DNA of 64,000 nucleotides. Origin: JAUUZQ01 sp964538375. GTDB lineage: Bacteria > Bacteroidota > Bacteroidia > Bacteroidales > GCA-2748055. This document shows, in pieces, positions 17,384 to 26,407 of the stretch. Under the pieces are notes generated by a model that worked only from the letters and a program-made list of their open reading frames with translations, ran no database searches and was not told the DNA's origin. How positions within the stretch are numbered: the stretch's first letter is position 1; the number at the start of each line of letters is the position of its first letter. The position numbers and the translations under genes are program-made. Location of the stretch: NCBI GenBank assembly GCA_964538375.1, contig CAZIFQ010000002.1:124001-188000 (forward strand). The letters are read 5' to 3'.

Positions 17384-19168
17384 ATGGCAAAGATGGATTT
17401 TATAAAATTAACGATAGACGGAAAAATAATTGAAGTAGCTAAGGGGACAACTATTTATAAAGCTGCCAAAAAGCTCGGAATTGAAATTCCTATTCTTTGC
17501 TACATGGACCTGGAGAACCTGAACATTGAAAATAAACCAGGAGGATGTAGGATTTGTTCAGTGGAAGTTGAGGGGAGAAAAAATCTTGCTCCATCATGCT
17601 CTACAGACGTTGCAGAAGGTATGCTTGTAAAAACAAACAGCGTTCGTGTTTTAAATGCACGCCGAACTATAATGGAACTTATTCTTAGCGACCATCCGAA
17701 GGATTGCCTAACCTGTGCTAAATCAGGAAACTGTGAATTGCAGGATATGGCTGTAAAACTTGGTATCAGGGAAATCCCGGGACAGGAATATGCTGAGATG
17801 TCAACTTACAGACTGGATACTTCACCTTCTATTATCCGTGATATGGACAAGTGTATCATGTGCAGAAGGTGTGAAACTATGTGTAATGATTTTCAGACCG
17901 TTGGGGCTCTGCACGCTGTAAACCGTGGGTTTGAAGCAGTTGTTGCTCCTGCATTTGAGATGAACCTGGAGCATTCGTCATGTACCTATTGTGGACAGTG
18001 TGTTGCAGTTTGTCCTACAGGCGCACTTACAGAAGTAGATCATACCGGAAAAGTAATATCCGCGTTGAGTGATCCTAAGAAGACAGTTATTGTACAGACG
18101 GCTCCTGCAGTACGCGCTGCACTAGGAGAGGAGTTTGGATTGAAGCCAGGAACAAGAGTGACAGGAGAAATGGTTACTGCATTAAAAAACCTGGGTTTTG
18201 ATTATGTATTCGATACAGATTTTGCAGCTGACCTTACCATAATGGAAGAGGGAACTGAATTATTGGATAGACTAACAAAACACTTGAATGGGGATAAGAA
18301 TGTCAAGCTTCCTATTCTTACAAGTTGCTGTCCGGCCTGGGTCAACTTCTTTGAATATCATTTTCCGGATATGAAAGATATTCCTTCAACAGCTCGCTCA
18401 CCGCAGCAGATGTTTGGTTCAATTGCAAAATCATATTTTGCTGAAAAAATTGGAATTAAACGCGAGGATATGATTGTGGTTTCAATCATGCCTTGTTTGG
18501 CAAAGAAATATGAATGTCAGCGTGATGAGTTTAAGGTGGATGGAAATCCAGATGTGGATTATTCTATTACCACACGCGAACTGGCGCACCTGATCAAACA
18601 AGCAAACATGGATCTTGTAGGCATGGAGAAAAGTGATTTTGATCAACCTCTTGGAGAGTCAACCGGCGCCGGAGTAATTTTTGGGGCCACAGGTGGAGTA
18701 ATAGAAGCTGCTACTCGTACAGCTTATGAGCTGTATACAGGGAAATCACTTGAGTCAGTAGATTTCAAACAGCTTAGAGGAATGGATGGCATAAGGTCAG
18801 GTTCAGTAGATTTCGATGGACTTGAGATTAAGATTGGAATTGCACATGGACTAGGGAATGCCAGGAAACTTCTTGAGGAGGTGAAAGCCGGGGAATCCCA
18901 ATATCATGCTATCGAAATCATGGCATGTCCAGGTGGTTGTATCGGTGGTGGAGGTCAACCCCTGCATCATGGAGATTCTTCAATTTTAAGCGCAAGAACA
19001 AAGGCTATTTACGAAGAGGATGAAGGAAAGGTCCTGAGGAAGTCTCATGAAAATCCATATATCATTAAGTTATATGAGGAGTTCCTTGATAAACCAATGA
19101 GTGATAAGGCGCATCAACTGCTGCATACCCACTATTTTGATAAAAAGAAGAATACTTTTGAAGTATAA
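17384..19168 (+). CDS. hydA: [FeFe]-hydrogenase catalytic subunit A (group A3-like)
   Basis: 594 residues. N-terminal [2Fe-2S] domain, a His-ligated [4Fe-4S] segment (DHPKDCLTCAKSGNCELQ), two ferredoxin-type [4Fe-4S] motifs (CIMCRRCETMC and CTYCGQCVAVCP), then the H-cluster domain. All three H-cluster signatures are intact: TSCCPAW (C315, C316), MPCLAKKYE (C371) and MACPGGCIGGGGQP (C515, C519). The Ala in TSCCPAW is usual for NAD-linked hydrogenases. It reversibly makes H2 using electrons from NADH and ferredoxin through HydB and HydC. Maturases HydE, HydF and HydG are not in the window. Confidence 0.96.
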   Translation: MAKMDFIKLTIDGKIIEVAKGTTIYKAAKKLGIEIPILCYMDLENLNIENKPGGCRICSVEVEGRKNLAPSCSTDVAEGMLVKTNSVRVLNARRTIMELILSDHPKDCLTCAKSGNCELQDMAVKLGIREIPGQEYAEMSTYRLDTSPSIIRDMDKCIMCRRCETMCNDFQTVGALHAVNRGFEAVVAPAFEMNLEHSSCTYCGQCVAVCPTGALTEVDHTGKVISALSDPKKTVIVQTAPAVRAALGEEFGLKPGTRVTGEMVTALKNLGFDYVFDTDFAADLTIMEEGTELLDRLTKHLNGDKNVKLPILTSCCPAWVNFFEYHFPDMKDIPSTARSPQQMFGSIAKSYFAEKIGIKREDMIVVSIMPCLAKKYECQRDEFKVDGNPDVDYSITTRELAHLIKQANMDLVGMEKSDFDQPLGESTGAGVIFGATGGVIEAATRTAYELYTGKSLESVDFKQLRGMDGIRSGSVDFDGLEIKIGIAHGLGNARKLLEEVKAGESQYHAIEIMACPGGCIGGGGQPLHHGDSSILSARTKAIYEEDEGKVLRKSHENPYIIKLYEEFLDKPMSDKAHQLLHTHYFDKKKNTFEV

Positions 19169-19196
19169 TAATTGTTACAATCTAAAGAGCTAAATA

Positions 19197-19682
19197 ATGT
19201 CAAGCGTTAAAATAGAACTCAGAAAAGATCAAATAGAAAAGATTCACGGTTTTTGTGATGAATTTAATAACGAAGCGGGTGAATTAATCAATGTGTTGCA
19301 TAAATCACAGGGAGAATTCGGTTACCTGCCGGCAGAGATTCAGGAGGTAATTGCAGAAAAGATGAATATACCTGTTGCCAAGGTATATGGAGTGGTAACA
19401 TTTTATTCATTCTTTACCATGAAGCCCAGGGGCAGGCATCCAATTTCCATTTGTACAGGTACTGCTTGCTATGTAAGAGGAGCTGAGAATGTATTAGCTG
19501 AATTTAAAAAGCAGCTGGGAATTGAGGTTGGAGAGACAAGTGAAGATGGAAAATTTTCATTAAGTTGTCTACGCTGTGTGGGTGCTTGTGGGTTGGCACC
19601 AGTTGTCCAGATTGGAGATAAAACCTATGGAAGAATTGCTCCGGACGATGTAAAGGAGATATTAAAAGAATATGAATCCTAG
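19197..19682 (+). CDS. hydC: Bifurcating hydrogenase subunit C (NuoE-like, [2Fe-2S])
   Basis: 161 residues, the normal length of the 24-kDa thioredoxin-like subunit family. Helical N-terminus, then the [2Fe-2S] motif with CTGTACYVRGAE and SCLRCVGACGLAPVVQI. It is 28 bases after hydA and is followed by a strong terminator, so it closes the operon. Confidence 0.94.
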   Translation: MSSVKIELRKDQIEKIHGFCDEFNNEAGELINVLHKSQGEFGYLPAEIQEVIAEKMNIPVAKVYGVVTFYSFFTMKPRGRHPISICTGTACYVRGAENVLAEFKKQLGIEVGETSEDGKFSLSCLRCVGACGLAPVVQIGDKTYGRIAPDDVKEILKEYES

Positions 19683-19703
19683 TGACCACTAAGTAATTTT
19701 CAA

Positions 19704-19727
19704 AGGCCCCTCTCAGGGGTCTTTTTG
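19704..19727 (+). terminator. Terminator of the hydrogenase operon
   Basis: AGGCCCCT pairs with AGGGGTCT (one G-U pair) around a CTC loop, followed directly by TTTTTG. It is 21 bases after the hydC stop. Confidence 0.88.
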
Positions 19728-19802
19728 TTTGAGATATAATTTTTTCAGGTTATGTTTGAATTGCGTACTTTGCGGACTGAAATTTCAATTTAGGACAGAA
19801 TC

Positions 19803-20696
19803 ATGCTTTCGAAAATCAAGAGCGGTTACATGTACGCATTTGGAGCAGCACTTGCCTTGTCTGCTTCATTCGTATTCAGTAAATCTGCTCTGAATAGTGT
19901 AAGCATGATCCAGTTTGGATTTGTCTGGTTTACCCTGGGAGTGATATGGAACAGCGCATGGTACATTGCGCGAAAACAATATCAGTATTTTGTTATTGAT
20001 ACAAAGAAGCGCTTATTGGTTGCTATATCTATTGCGATTCTTGAAGCGGCTGCAACAGGTCTGTTCTATATAGCCATCAAGGCGATGGAGAATCCTGCCG
20101 TAGTTTCTTTTATTGGGAATATCGGACCCGTATTTGTCACAATCCTGGGCATTACTTTGCTTAAAGAACGCTTTGGCAGGTGGCAGATTGTTGGTATCTC
20201 AGTGACAATTATTGGTATTTTTGTTATCAATTTCAAAGGTCAGGCATTTGGCGGATTTCTTGACCCCGGAGCTATATATGTAATTTGTGCTTCTCTACTG
20301 TTCGCGCTAGCTACAATTACCGGCCGCAGGTATAAAAATTTCCTTGATCCTGGACTTATGTCTCTCATCCGATCTGTGATGCTTGCTGCAGTTTTTGCAG
20401 TTTTAATTCTTAGGTCCAAAGAGGCAATATCTTTTGAATGGCATGTGTGGAGAGACATGGCTATTGGTTCTATTTTTGAGACCTTACTAACTATTGTATT
20501 TGCTTACCAGGCGTTGAAACGGATTGAAGCTACAAGTACGTCACTGATAATTAGCTCAAAGGGAGTTTGGACCTTGATACTGGCATGGATATTCCTTGGA
20601 ATTTTCCCAAGCGGGCTCCAGCTTGCAGGTGGATTATTAACACTTCTTGGCGTATATCTTATTACAATGAAGATTGCTGGTGATAAGCAAGAATAA
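19803..20696 (+). CDS. EamA/DMT-family transporter
   Basis: 297 residues with ten hydrophobic helices in two EamA repeats of about 140 residues. Each repeat has the usual late-helix motif (SFIGNIGPVFVTILG with LLKERFGRWQ; SLIISSKGVWTLILAW with GIFPSGLQ). The substrate cannot be told from sequence. Single gene preceded by a -7-like TACTTTG at 19766. The 3' end overlaps the convergent gene at 20662-21780 by 35 bases. Confidence 0.88.
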   Translation: MLSKIKSGYMYAFGAALALSASFVFSKSALNSVSMIQFGFVWFTLGVIWNSAWYIARKQYQYFVIDTKKRLLVAISIAILEAAATGLFYIAIKAMENPAVVSFIGNIGPVFVTILGITLLKERFGRWQIVGISVTIIGIFVINFKGQAFGGFLDPGAIYVICASLLFALATITGRRYKNFLDPGLMSLIRSVMLAAVFAVLILRSKEAISFEWHVWRDMAIGSIFETLLTIVFAYQALKRIEATSTSLIISSKGVWTLILAWIFLGIFPSGLQLAGGLLTLLGVYLITMKIAGDKQE

Positions 20697-21780
20697 ACTC
20701 ATATTTCGACAAAGCTTTTGATTTTTTTCTATATCTCCTGGCAAGTCTGGGTTCTTCTCTAGTATTATAAATTCTTGAAAGTCCTGCATATGCAATGGCC
20801 TGGTAAATATGTGTGAAAGGGCCAAATTTATCCGCTTGCGCAATTCCCTTCATGTAATTTTCTTCAGCGTCATTTGAATTATTTAGATAATTTTCTAAAA
20901 TAAAACCCTGCATTATTATACGGATCATTTCTGAGAAATCATCTTCATTTAGCTCCAGTTTCTGAAGAACTGAAACGGCTAGTTCAAACTCATTCTGATA
21001 TAATAGAATCATCAGGTAATGCCCAGTGTAGTATGTATTTGCAGGGCAGTTATTGTGAAGTATAGCAGCATATTCAAGGGCTCCTATCATATTCTTTTCG
21101 TAATTTAATTGCAAAAGAGACATGAACAGCAGGGATTCCACTGCCATGTATGTAGAACTATCTATGGCCTGCTGTAACTCTTTTAATCCGTTCTCCTTGT
21201 CTCCCTTTCTGAACAATTTTGCAATAGGTTTATATACAGGATGCAGATCAACATATGCATCAATATAGTAACTATAGAGTCCTGAACTGAAGAAAAACTC
21301 ATTGAATATATTTTTCAAATCAATGCCTTGCATCGTTCTTCTGTAGAGATTGTCGATATCCTTTATCACCTTAGAAGGTTTTCCATTATCGGCCCAGAAC
21401 ATTGCTATAAAAGCCCGCGCATGGAGATCAAAGAATATACCTTCAATGCTATTGGGATTTTTCTTCAACATATTGCTTGCTATCGAAATGGATTCTTCCA
21501 TTGATTTCAAGAACTCATCTGTTTGAGGGTCTTCAGATAACAATGGCATATTTTCCCAATAAATCTTTAACCCTTCCAGAAAGCTACAAACAGGGTGGCC
21601 TGGGATTTGATTTTCTATTTCAAGCAGTTTTTGGTTTGCCAATGAAAAATCATAATTATATATACTTTGCAAGCAGGTTTGAATTTTGACCTGTATTTCC
21701 GGATTATCTAAGATTGTCTCCTGTCCAAATATTGCGCCTTTACTAATAAGCAAGATTATAATTAAAACTTTGAATCTCAT
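20662..21780 (-). CDS. Secreted TPR-like protein of unknown function
   Basis: 372 residues with a signal peptide (LIIILLISKGAIFGQ). The remainder is nearly all helical, with helix pairs that look like degenerate tetratricopeptide repeats (for example YDFSLANQKLLEIENQIPG and GFILENYLNNSNDAEENYM). No catalytic motif. Divergent from the DUF3109 gene and overlapping the EamA gene tail-to-tail by 35 bases, which is why its last residues (EFILAYHQQSSL) share bases with the transporter's C-terminal codons. Confidence 0.7.
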   Translation of the reverse strand: MRFKVLIIILLISKGAIFGQETILDNPEIQVKIQTCLQSIYNYDFSLANQKLLEIENQIPGHPVCSFLEGLKIYWENMPLLSEDPQTDEFLKSMEESISIASNMLKKNPNSIEGIFFDLHARAFIAMFWADNGKPSKVIKDIDNLYRRTMQGIDLKNIFNEFFFSSGLYSYYIDAYVDLHPVYKPIAKLFRKGDKENGLKELQQAIDSSTYMAVESLLFMSLLQLNYEKNMIGALEYAAILHNNCPANTYYTGHYLMILLYQNEFELAVSVLQKLELNEDDFSEMIRIIMQGFILENYLNNSNDAEENYMKGIAQADKFGPFTHIYQAIAYAGLSRIYNTREEPRLARRYRKKSKALSKYEFILAYHQQSSL

Positions 21781-21879
21781 TCAACAAAGATAAGATAGTG
21801 AAATAACATATGGAATTAATCAATTGCGTAAAGAATCTTGTGTTTTTTTTTTGCAAATTTGTATCTCTATAATATATAT

Positions 21880-22446
21880 ATGATACAGATAGGAGATAAA
21901 ATAATAAGCAGGGAGCTGTTCGATAGCTACTTTGTTTGTCATCTCGATAAATGCAAAGGTTTATGTTGCGTGTATGGCGATGCCGGTGCTCCACTGGAAG
22001 ATGAAGAAACAGAGCAGCTGGAAAAAAATATTGACAAGATTATTCCATTCTTAAGAAAGGAAGGTATTAAGGCAATCAAGGAAAAAGGTACCTGGCAATT
22101 TGATGATGACGGTGACAAGGTGACTCCATTGATGGGGAAGGATGATTGTGCTTATTCAGTTATTGATAATGGAATAGCCAGATGTGCTATTGAAACTGCA
22201 TATTTTTCAGAAGCAATAGACTTTCGGAAGCCAATTTCCTGTCATCTCTACCCTATACGTACCAGCAAAATTGGTAATCAGATTGCGCTAAATTATCACC
22301 GCTGGGATGTTTGTGATCCCGCGCGTAAATTGGGCAAAGAATATAATATGCCTGTTTTTCGGTTTTTAAAGGATGCGATCGAAAGGGCATATGGGGAGGA
22401 TTTTTATGAAGAGATGGAAGTAGTGTATAAGGAATTGAACAAATAG
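21880..22446 (+). CDS. DUF3109 family Cys-rich protein
   Basis: 188 residues from ATG 21880. An earlier in-frame TTG at 21838 would prepend hydrophobic codons read from the A/T-rich upstream region and is rejected. Conserved Cys-rich opening (CHLDKCKGLCCVYGDAGAP), then DDCAYS, ARCAIE, PISCHLYPIR and WDVCDPA, the pattern of the DUF3109 family and reminiscent of YkgJ-type Fe-S or zinc proteins. Function unknown. The following dipeptidase is 29 bases away. Confidence 0.88.
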   Translation: MIQIGDKIISRELFDSYFVCHLDKCKGLCCVYGDAGAPLEDEETEQLEKNIDKIIPFLRKEGIKAIKEKGTWQFDDDGDKVTPLMGKDDCAYSVIDNGIARCAIETAYFSEAIDFRKPISCHLYPIRTSKIGNQIALNYHRWDVCDPARKLGKEYNMPVFRFLKDAIERAYGEDFYEEMEVVYKELNK

Positions 22447-22475
22447 TCTTGAAAATATAAATAAATTCATAAAAT

Positions 22476-23843
22476 ATGGAACAGATAAAAGAATACATCA
22501 AGCTTAACCAGGATCGATTCCTCGAGGAACTTTTCGAACTCATCAGGATTCCTTCCATCAGCGCAATGGAAGAACATAATGGAGATATGCTGAAAACAGC
22601 AGAGTATATTAAATCCTCTCTGCTTAAGGCCGGAGCCGATAAGGTAGAAGTAATGGAAACCGAAGGGCATCCTGTAGTTTATGGAGAGAAGATCATCGAT
22701 GGAAGCTTACCAACAGTATTGGTTTATGGCCATTACGATGTTCAGCCAGTTGAACCACTGGACCTATGGATATCTCCACCTTTCGAGCCGGAGATTAGGA
22801 ATGGTAAGATATATGCCAGGGGAGCAGACGATGATAAAGGACAGATGTTTATGCATGTAAAGGCATTTGAGTTTATGAATGCTACTAATTCACTTCCCTG
22901 CAATGTTAAATTTATGATTGAAGGTGAAGAAGAAGTTGGATCTCCAAGCTTAAAGGAGTTCTGTAAGAAGAATACGGAGATGCTAAAATCAGATGTGATT
23001 TTGATCTCTGATACTACAATGATCTCTCTTGACATACCTTCAATAACAACAGGACTACGAGGGCTTAGTTACCTCGAGGTTGAAGTCACAGGTCCTAACC
23101 GTGATCTTCACTCCGGCTTATACGGAGGCGCTGTTGCTAATCCAATAAATATACTGACAGAGATGATAGCTTCGCTGACGGACGAGAATAAGCATATTAC
23201 TATTCCCGGATTTTATGACGATGTTTTGGAGGTTAGTATCGAAGAAAGAGCTGAGATGGCAAAGGCACCTTTTGATTTAGAAGGATACCAGAATGCAATA
23301 GATATTAAGACAGTAGCCGGGGAGAAAGGGTATACTACCTCAGAACGTACCGGAATCAGGCCAAGCATGGATGTTTGTGGTATCTGGGGAGGATATATTG
23401 GCGAGGGAGCAAAAACTGTTCTTCCTTCGAAAGCATATGCTAAAATTTCTATGCGGCTTGTGCCGAACCAGGTATCTTCAAAGGTTGATGAAATATTTGA
23501 AAAACACTTCAAAGCAATTGCACCGGCAGGAGTCAAAGTTAAGGTTACCAGCTTGCACGGCGGACAAGGTTATGTGGCACCCATTGATACAGCTGCTTAC
23601 CAGGCAGCCAGCAAAGCAGTGGAGCATACCCTGGAGAAAAAACCTGTTCCCTTCAGAAGTGGTGGAAGTATACCCATCGTATCTGATTTTGAAGAAGTCT
23701 TAGGCGTAAAGTCCATCTTATTAGGATTTGGACTGGAGTCGGATGCAATCCACTCACCAAATGAGAATTATCCATTGGAGAATTTCTTTAAAGGCATTGA
23801 AACGATTCCCTACTTCTTTAAATACTATGCGGAGATGAAGTAG
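22476..23843 (+). CDS. M20-family dipeptidase/metallopeptidase
   Basis: 455 residues. Di-zinc peptidase of the M20 (ArgE/DapE/CNDP-like) family. Metal and catalytic motifs: VYGHYDVQP (His and Asp), YARGADDDKGQ (bridging Asp) and MIEGEEEVGSPSL (catalytic and ligand Glu), with the C-terminal AIHSPNENY His. The dimerisation insert lies between about residues 200 and 330. No signal peptide, so cytoplasmic; likely cleaves dipeptides. A perfect palindromic terminator follows. Confidence 0.92.
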   Translation: MEQIKEYIKLNQDRFLEELFELIRIPSISAMEEHNGDMLKTAEYIKSSLLKAGADKVEVMETEGHPVVYGEKIIDGSLPTVLVYGHYDVQPVEPLDLWISPPFEPEIRNGKIYARGADDDKGQMFMHVKAFEFMNATNSLPCNVKFMIEGEEEVGSPSLKEFCKKNTEMLKSDVILISDTTMISLDIPSITTGLRGLSYLEVEVTGPNRDLHSGLYGGAVANPINILTEMIASLTDENKHITIPGFYDDVLEVSIEERAEMAKAPFDLEGYQNAIDIKTVAGEKGYTTSERTGIRPSMDVCGIWGGYIGEGAKTVLPSKAYAKISMRLVPNQVSSKVDEIFEKHFKAIAPAGVKVKVTSLHGGQGYVAPIDTAAYQAASKAVEHTLEKKPVPFRSGGSIPIVSDFEEVLGVKSILLGFGLESDAIHSPNENYPLENFFKGIETIPYFFKYYAEMK

Positions 23844-23866
23844 AATAATTTATTTTTTATAATTGA

Positions 23867-23898
23867 GGGTGTCCTGATCGATCAGGACACCCTTTTTT
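23867..23898 (+). terminator. Terminator after the M20 dipeptidase
   Basis: A perfect 26-base palindrome with 13-base arms (GGGTGTCCTGATC and its complement) directly followed by TTTTTT. Confidence 0.9.
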
Positions 23899-24062
23899 AT
23901 TTAGAAACATTAAAAACTTTACAAAAACCCCTAAAAAACACAGGTAGTTTATAAAAACATATTAAAAAAATCACTTAAGCATGATAAAATAGGGGGGAGT
24001 AATAAAAATAAGTATATATATTTACACAGATTATCGTTTTTTAATAAATAAAACTTAAAACA

Positions 24063-26249
24063 ATGGCAGTTATTCGATTTTCATCCCTGGAAAAGGTTCA
24101 CGACAGAAAACCTGTATTCGTTAGTCCTCCTTCAGACAGGGTATCTGATTATTTTGGTGAGGATGTATTTGATGAAGTGAAAATGCAGAAATACCTCTCC
24201 AAAGAAGCGTACAAGCATGTTAAGGATGCAGTACTTAAAGGAACTCCGATTGACAGAAAAATGGCTGATATTGTTGCTACCGGTATGAAAGCATGGGCAA
24301 TGGAGCGCGGAGCCACTCATTATACTCACTGGTTTCAACCTTTAACTGGAGGAACTGCAGAAAAGCATGATGCTTTTATGGAGCCCGGTGAATTTGGAAA
24401 TGTTGTTGAAGCTTTTTCCGGTAAAGCGCTTGCACAGCAAGAGCCGGATGCCTCTTCTTTTCCAAGTGGCGGATTAAGAAATACATTTGAAGCAAGGGGA
24501 TATACTGCCTGGGATCCATCTTCTCCGGCTTTCGTAATTGGAAATACATTAAGTATTCCAACGGTTTTTATCTCTTATACAGGAGAAGCGCTGGATCATA
24601 AAACCCCCCTTCTTAAAGCTCTGAATGCCATTGATAAAGCAGCGACTGATGTTTGCCAATATTTTGATAAGAATGTAACAAAAGTACAGGCAAATTTAGG
24701 TTGGGAGCAGGAATATTTCCTCATTGATGAAGCATTATATTATGCTCGCCCTGATCTGGCACTGACAGGGAGGACTTTAATGGGACATGCTTCTGCGAAA
24801 GACCAGCAGCTTGACGACCATTATTTTAGTTCTATACCTGAACGAGTTACAGCATTTATGAATGAATTGGAATATGAATCTTATAAACTTGGTATTCCGG
24901 TAAAGACAAGACACAATGAGGTGGCTCCAAATCAATATGAACTTGCGCCGGTTTTTTCTGAGTGCAACCTGGCTGTAGATCACAACCTTCTTATTATGGA
25001 ACTAATGAAAAGGATCTCCAGGCATCATGGTTTCAGGGTTTTGTTTCATGAAAAACCTTTCAAAGGAATTAACGGATCGGGTAAACATAATAACTGGTCT
25101 TTGTTTACTGACACAGGAGTTATTCTTCATTCTCCAGGTAAGAATCCAAAGTCTAATCTGCAATTCCTGACATTTGTTGTCAATACAGTTAAGGCGGTTT
25201 ATGACAACCAGGATTTGATGAGGGCAAGTATTCTAACAGCAACCAATACACATCGATTGGGGGCTAATGAGGCACCTCCTTCAATACTTTCTTGTTTCCT
25301 GGGTTCTGAAGTTTCAAAAATGCTGGATCAGATTGAAGAGCAGGTAACTGACAGAAAGATGACACCTGATGAGAAGACTGAGTTGAAATTGGATATTGGC
25401 AAGATTCCTGAAATACTTCTGGATAATACTGATAGAAACAGGACTTCGCCATTTGCTTTTACAGGAAACAGATTTGAATTTCGAGCTGTTGGAGGTACTG
25501 CAAATTGCGCAGTTCCAATGGCAGTGTTGAATACGGCAATGGCAAAACAGCTGAGTGAATTTAAAATTGCAGTGGATGCGCTAATCGAAAAGGATGTTAA
25601 GAAAGATGAAGCTATTTTCCAGGTTTTGAGAGAATATATAATTGCATCAAAACCAATTAGATTTGAAGGGGATAACTACAGTGAAGGTTGGTTGAAAGAA
25701 GCAAAGAAGCGTGGTTTGACAAATATTACTGATGTGCCTGAAGCCATTAGTGCATATAAAAGTGAATCATCGAAAAAGCTTTTCTTTGAAGAGGGAATTT
25801 TTGTAGAAAATGAGCTTGAAGGAAGGGTTGAGGTGATGTATGAAAATTATATCATGAAGATTCAGATTGAAGCGAGGGTTCTTGGAGATATGGCTATTAA
25901 CCACATTGTCCCAACAGCTGTAAAGTACCAAAATGTCTTAATGGAAAATGTACTTAAGCTGAAAGAACTTTATGGTGAGGAGTATAAGACACTTTCAGGT
26001 AACAGGATTGAATTAATCAAGGAGATATCTGATCACGTTACAAATATTAAGACAATGGTAAATGAAATGGTTGAAGCGCGAAAAGTAGCCAATATCATTG
26101 AAAATATTGAAAAGAAGTCAGGGGCATATTCGAAGAAAGTGTTTCCTTATCTTGATAAGATCAGGATTCATATCGATAAACTTGAATTGATCGTGGATGA
26201 TGAGATGTGGCCTTTGCCAAAATACAGGGAATTACTATTTAGTAGTTAA
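24063..26249 (+). CDS. glnN: Glutamine synthetase type III
   Basis: 728 residues, the size typical of GSIII (much longer than GSI or GSII). Opening FSSLEKVHDRKP, catalytic-core segments HYTHWFQPLTGGTAEKHDAF, GWEQEYFLID, RHNEVAPNQYELAPVF and FRVLFHEKPFKGINGSGKH. The core ends with NRTSPFAFTGNRFEFRAVGG. Makes glutamine from glutamate, ammonia and ATP in the cytoplasm; GSIII is the common form in Bacteroidota. Single gene with its own terminator. Confidence 0.97.
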   Translation: MAVIRFSSLEKVHDRKPVFVSPPSDRVSDYFGEDVFDEVKMQKYLSKEAYKHVKDAVLKGTPIDRKMADIVATGMKAWAMERGATHYTHWFQPLTGGTAEKHDAFMEPGEFGNVVEAFSGKALAQQEPDASSFPSGGLRNTFEARGYTAWDPSSPAFVIGNTLSIPTVFISYTGEALDHKTPLLKALNAIDKAATDVCQYFDKNVTKVQANLGWEQEYFLIDEALYYARPDLALTGRTLMGHASAKDQQLDDHYFSSIPERVTAFMNELEYESYKLGIPVKTRHNEVAPNQYELAPVFSECNLAVDHNLLIMELMKRISRHHGFRVLFHEKPFKGINGSGKHNNWSLFTDTGVILHSPGKNPKSNLQFLTFVVNTVKAVYDNQDLMRASILTATNTHRLGANEAPPSILSCFLGSEVSKMLDQIEEQVTDRKMTPDEKTELKLDIGKIPEILLDNTDRNRTSPFAFTGNRFEFRAVGGTANCAVPMAVLNTAMAKQLSEFKIAVDALIEKDVKKDEAIFQVLREYIIASKPIRFEGDNYSEGWLKEAKKRGLTNITDVPEAISAYKSESSKKLFFEEGIFVENELEGRVEVMYENYIMKIQIEARVLGDMAINHIVPTAVKYQNVLMENVLKLKELYGEEYKTLSGNRIELIKEISDHVTNIKTMVNEMVEARKVANIIENIEKKSGAYSKKVFPYLDKIRIHIDKLELIVDDEMWPLPKYRELLFSS

Positions 26250-26273
26250 TTTTTGAGCTTTGAATATAAAAAC

Positions 26274-26304
26274 CTTCGGTGAAAACCGAAGCATTTCTTT
26301 TTTT
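26274..26304 (+). terminator. Terminator of glnN
   Basis: CTTCGGT pairs with ACCGAAG around a GAAA tetraloop, followed by a T-rich tail. Confidence 0.88.
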
Positions 26305-26407
26305 ATGTATTATGTATATTAAAGGTATAAAATTGAACGTTTTATTATATTAGTAAAAAGAAGTAATTTTAGCCATTGATAACACATTATCGTCAGCATT
26401 ATATATT

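Noticed and set aside
19803..19803. tRNA, rRNA, CRISPR, insertion sequence or phage genes anywhere in the window
   Set aside because: Looked for throughout; no cloverleaf, regular spaced repeats, transposase or integrase motifs were found.
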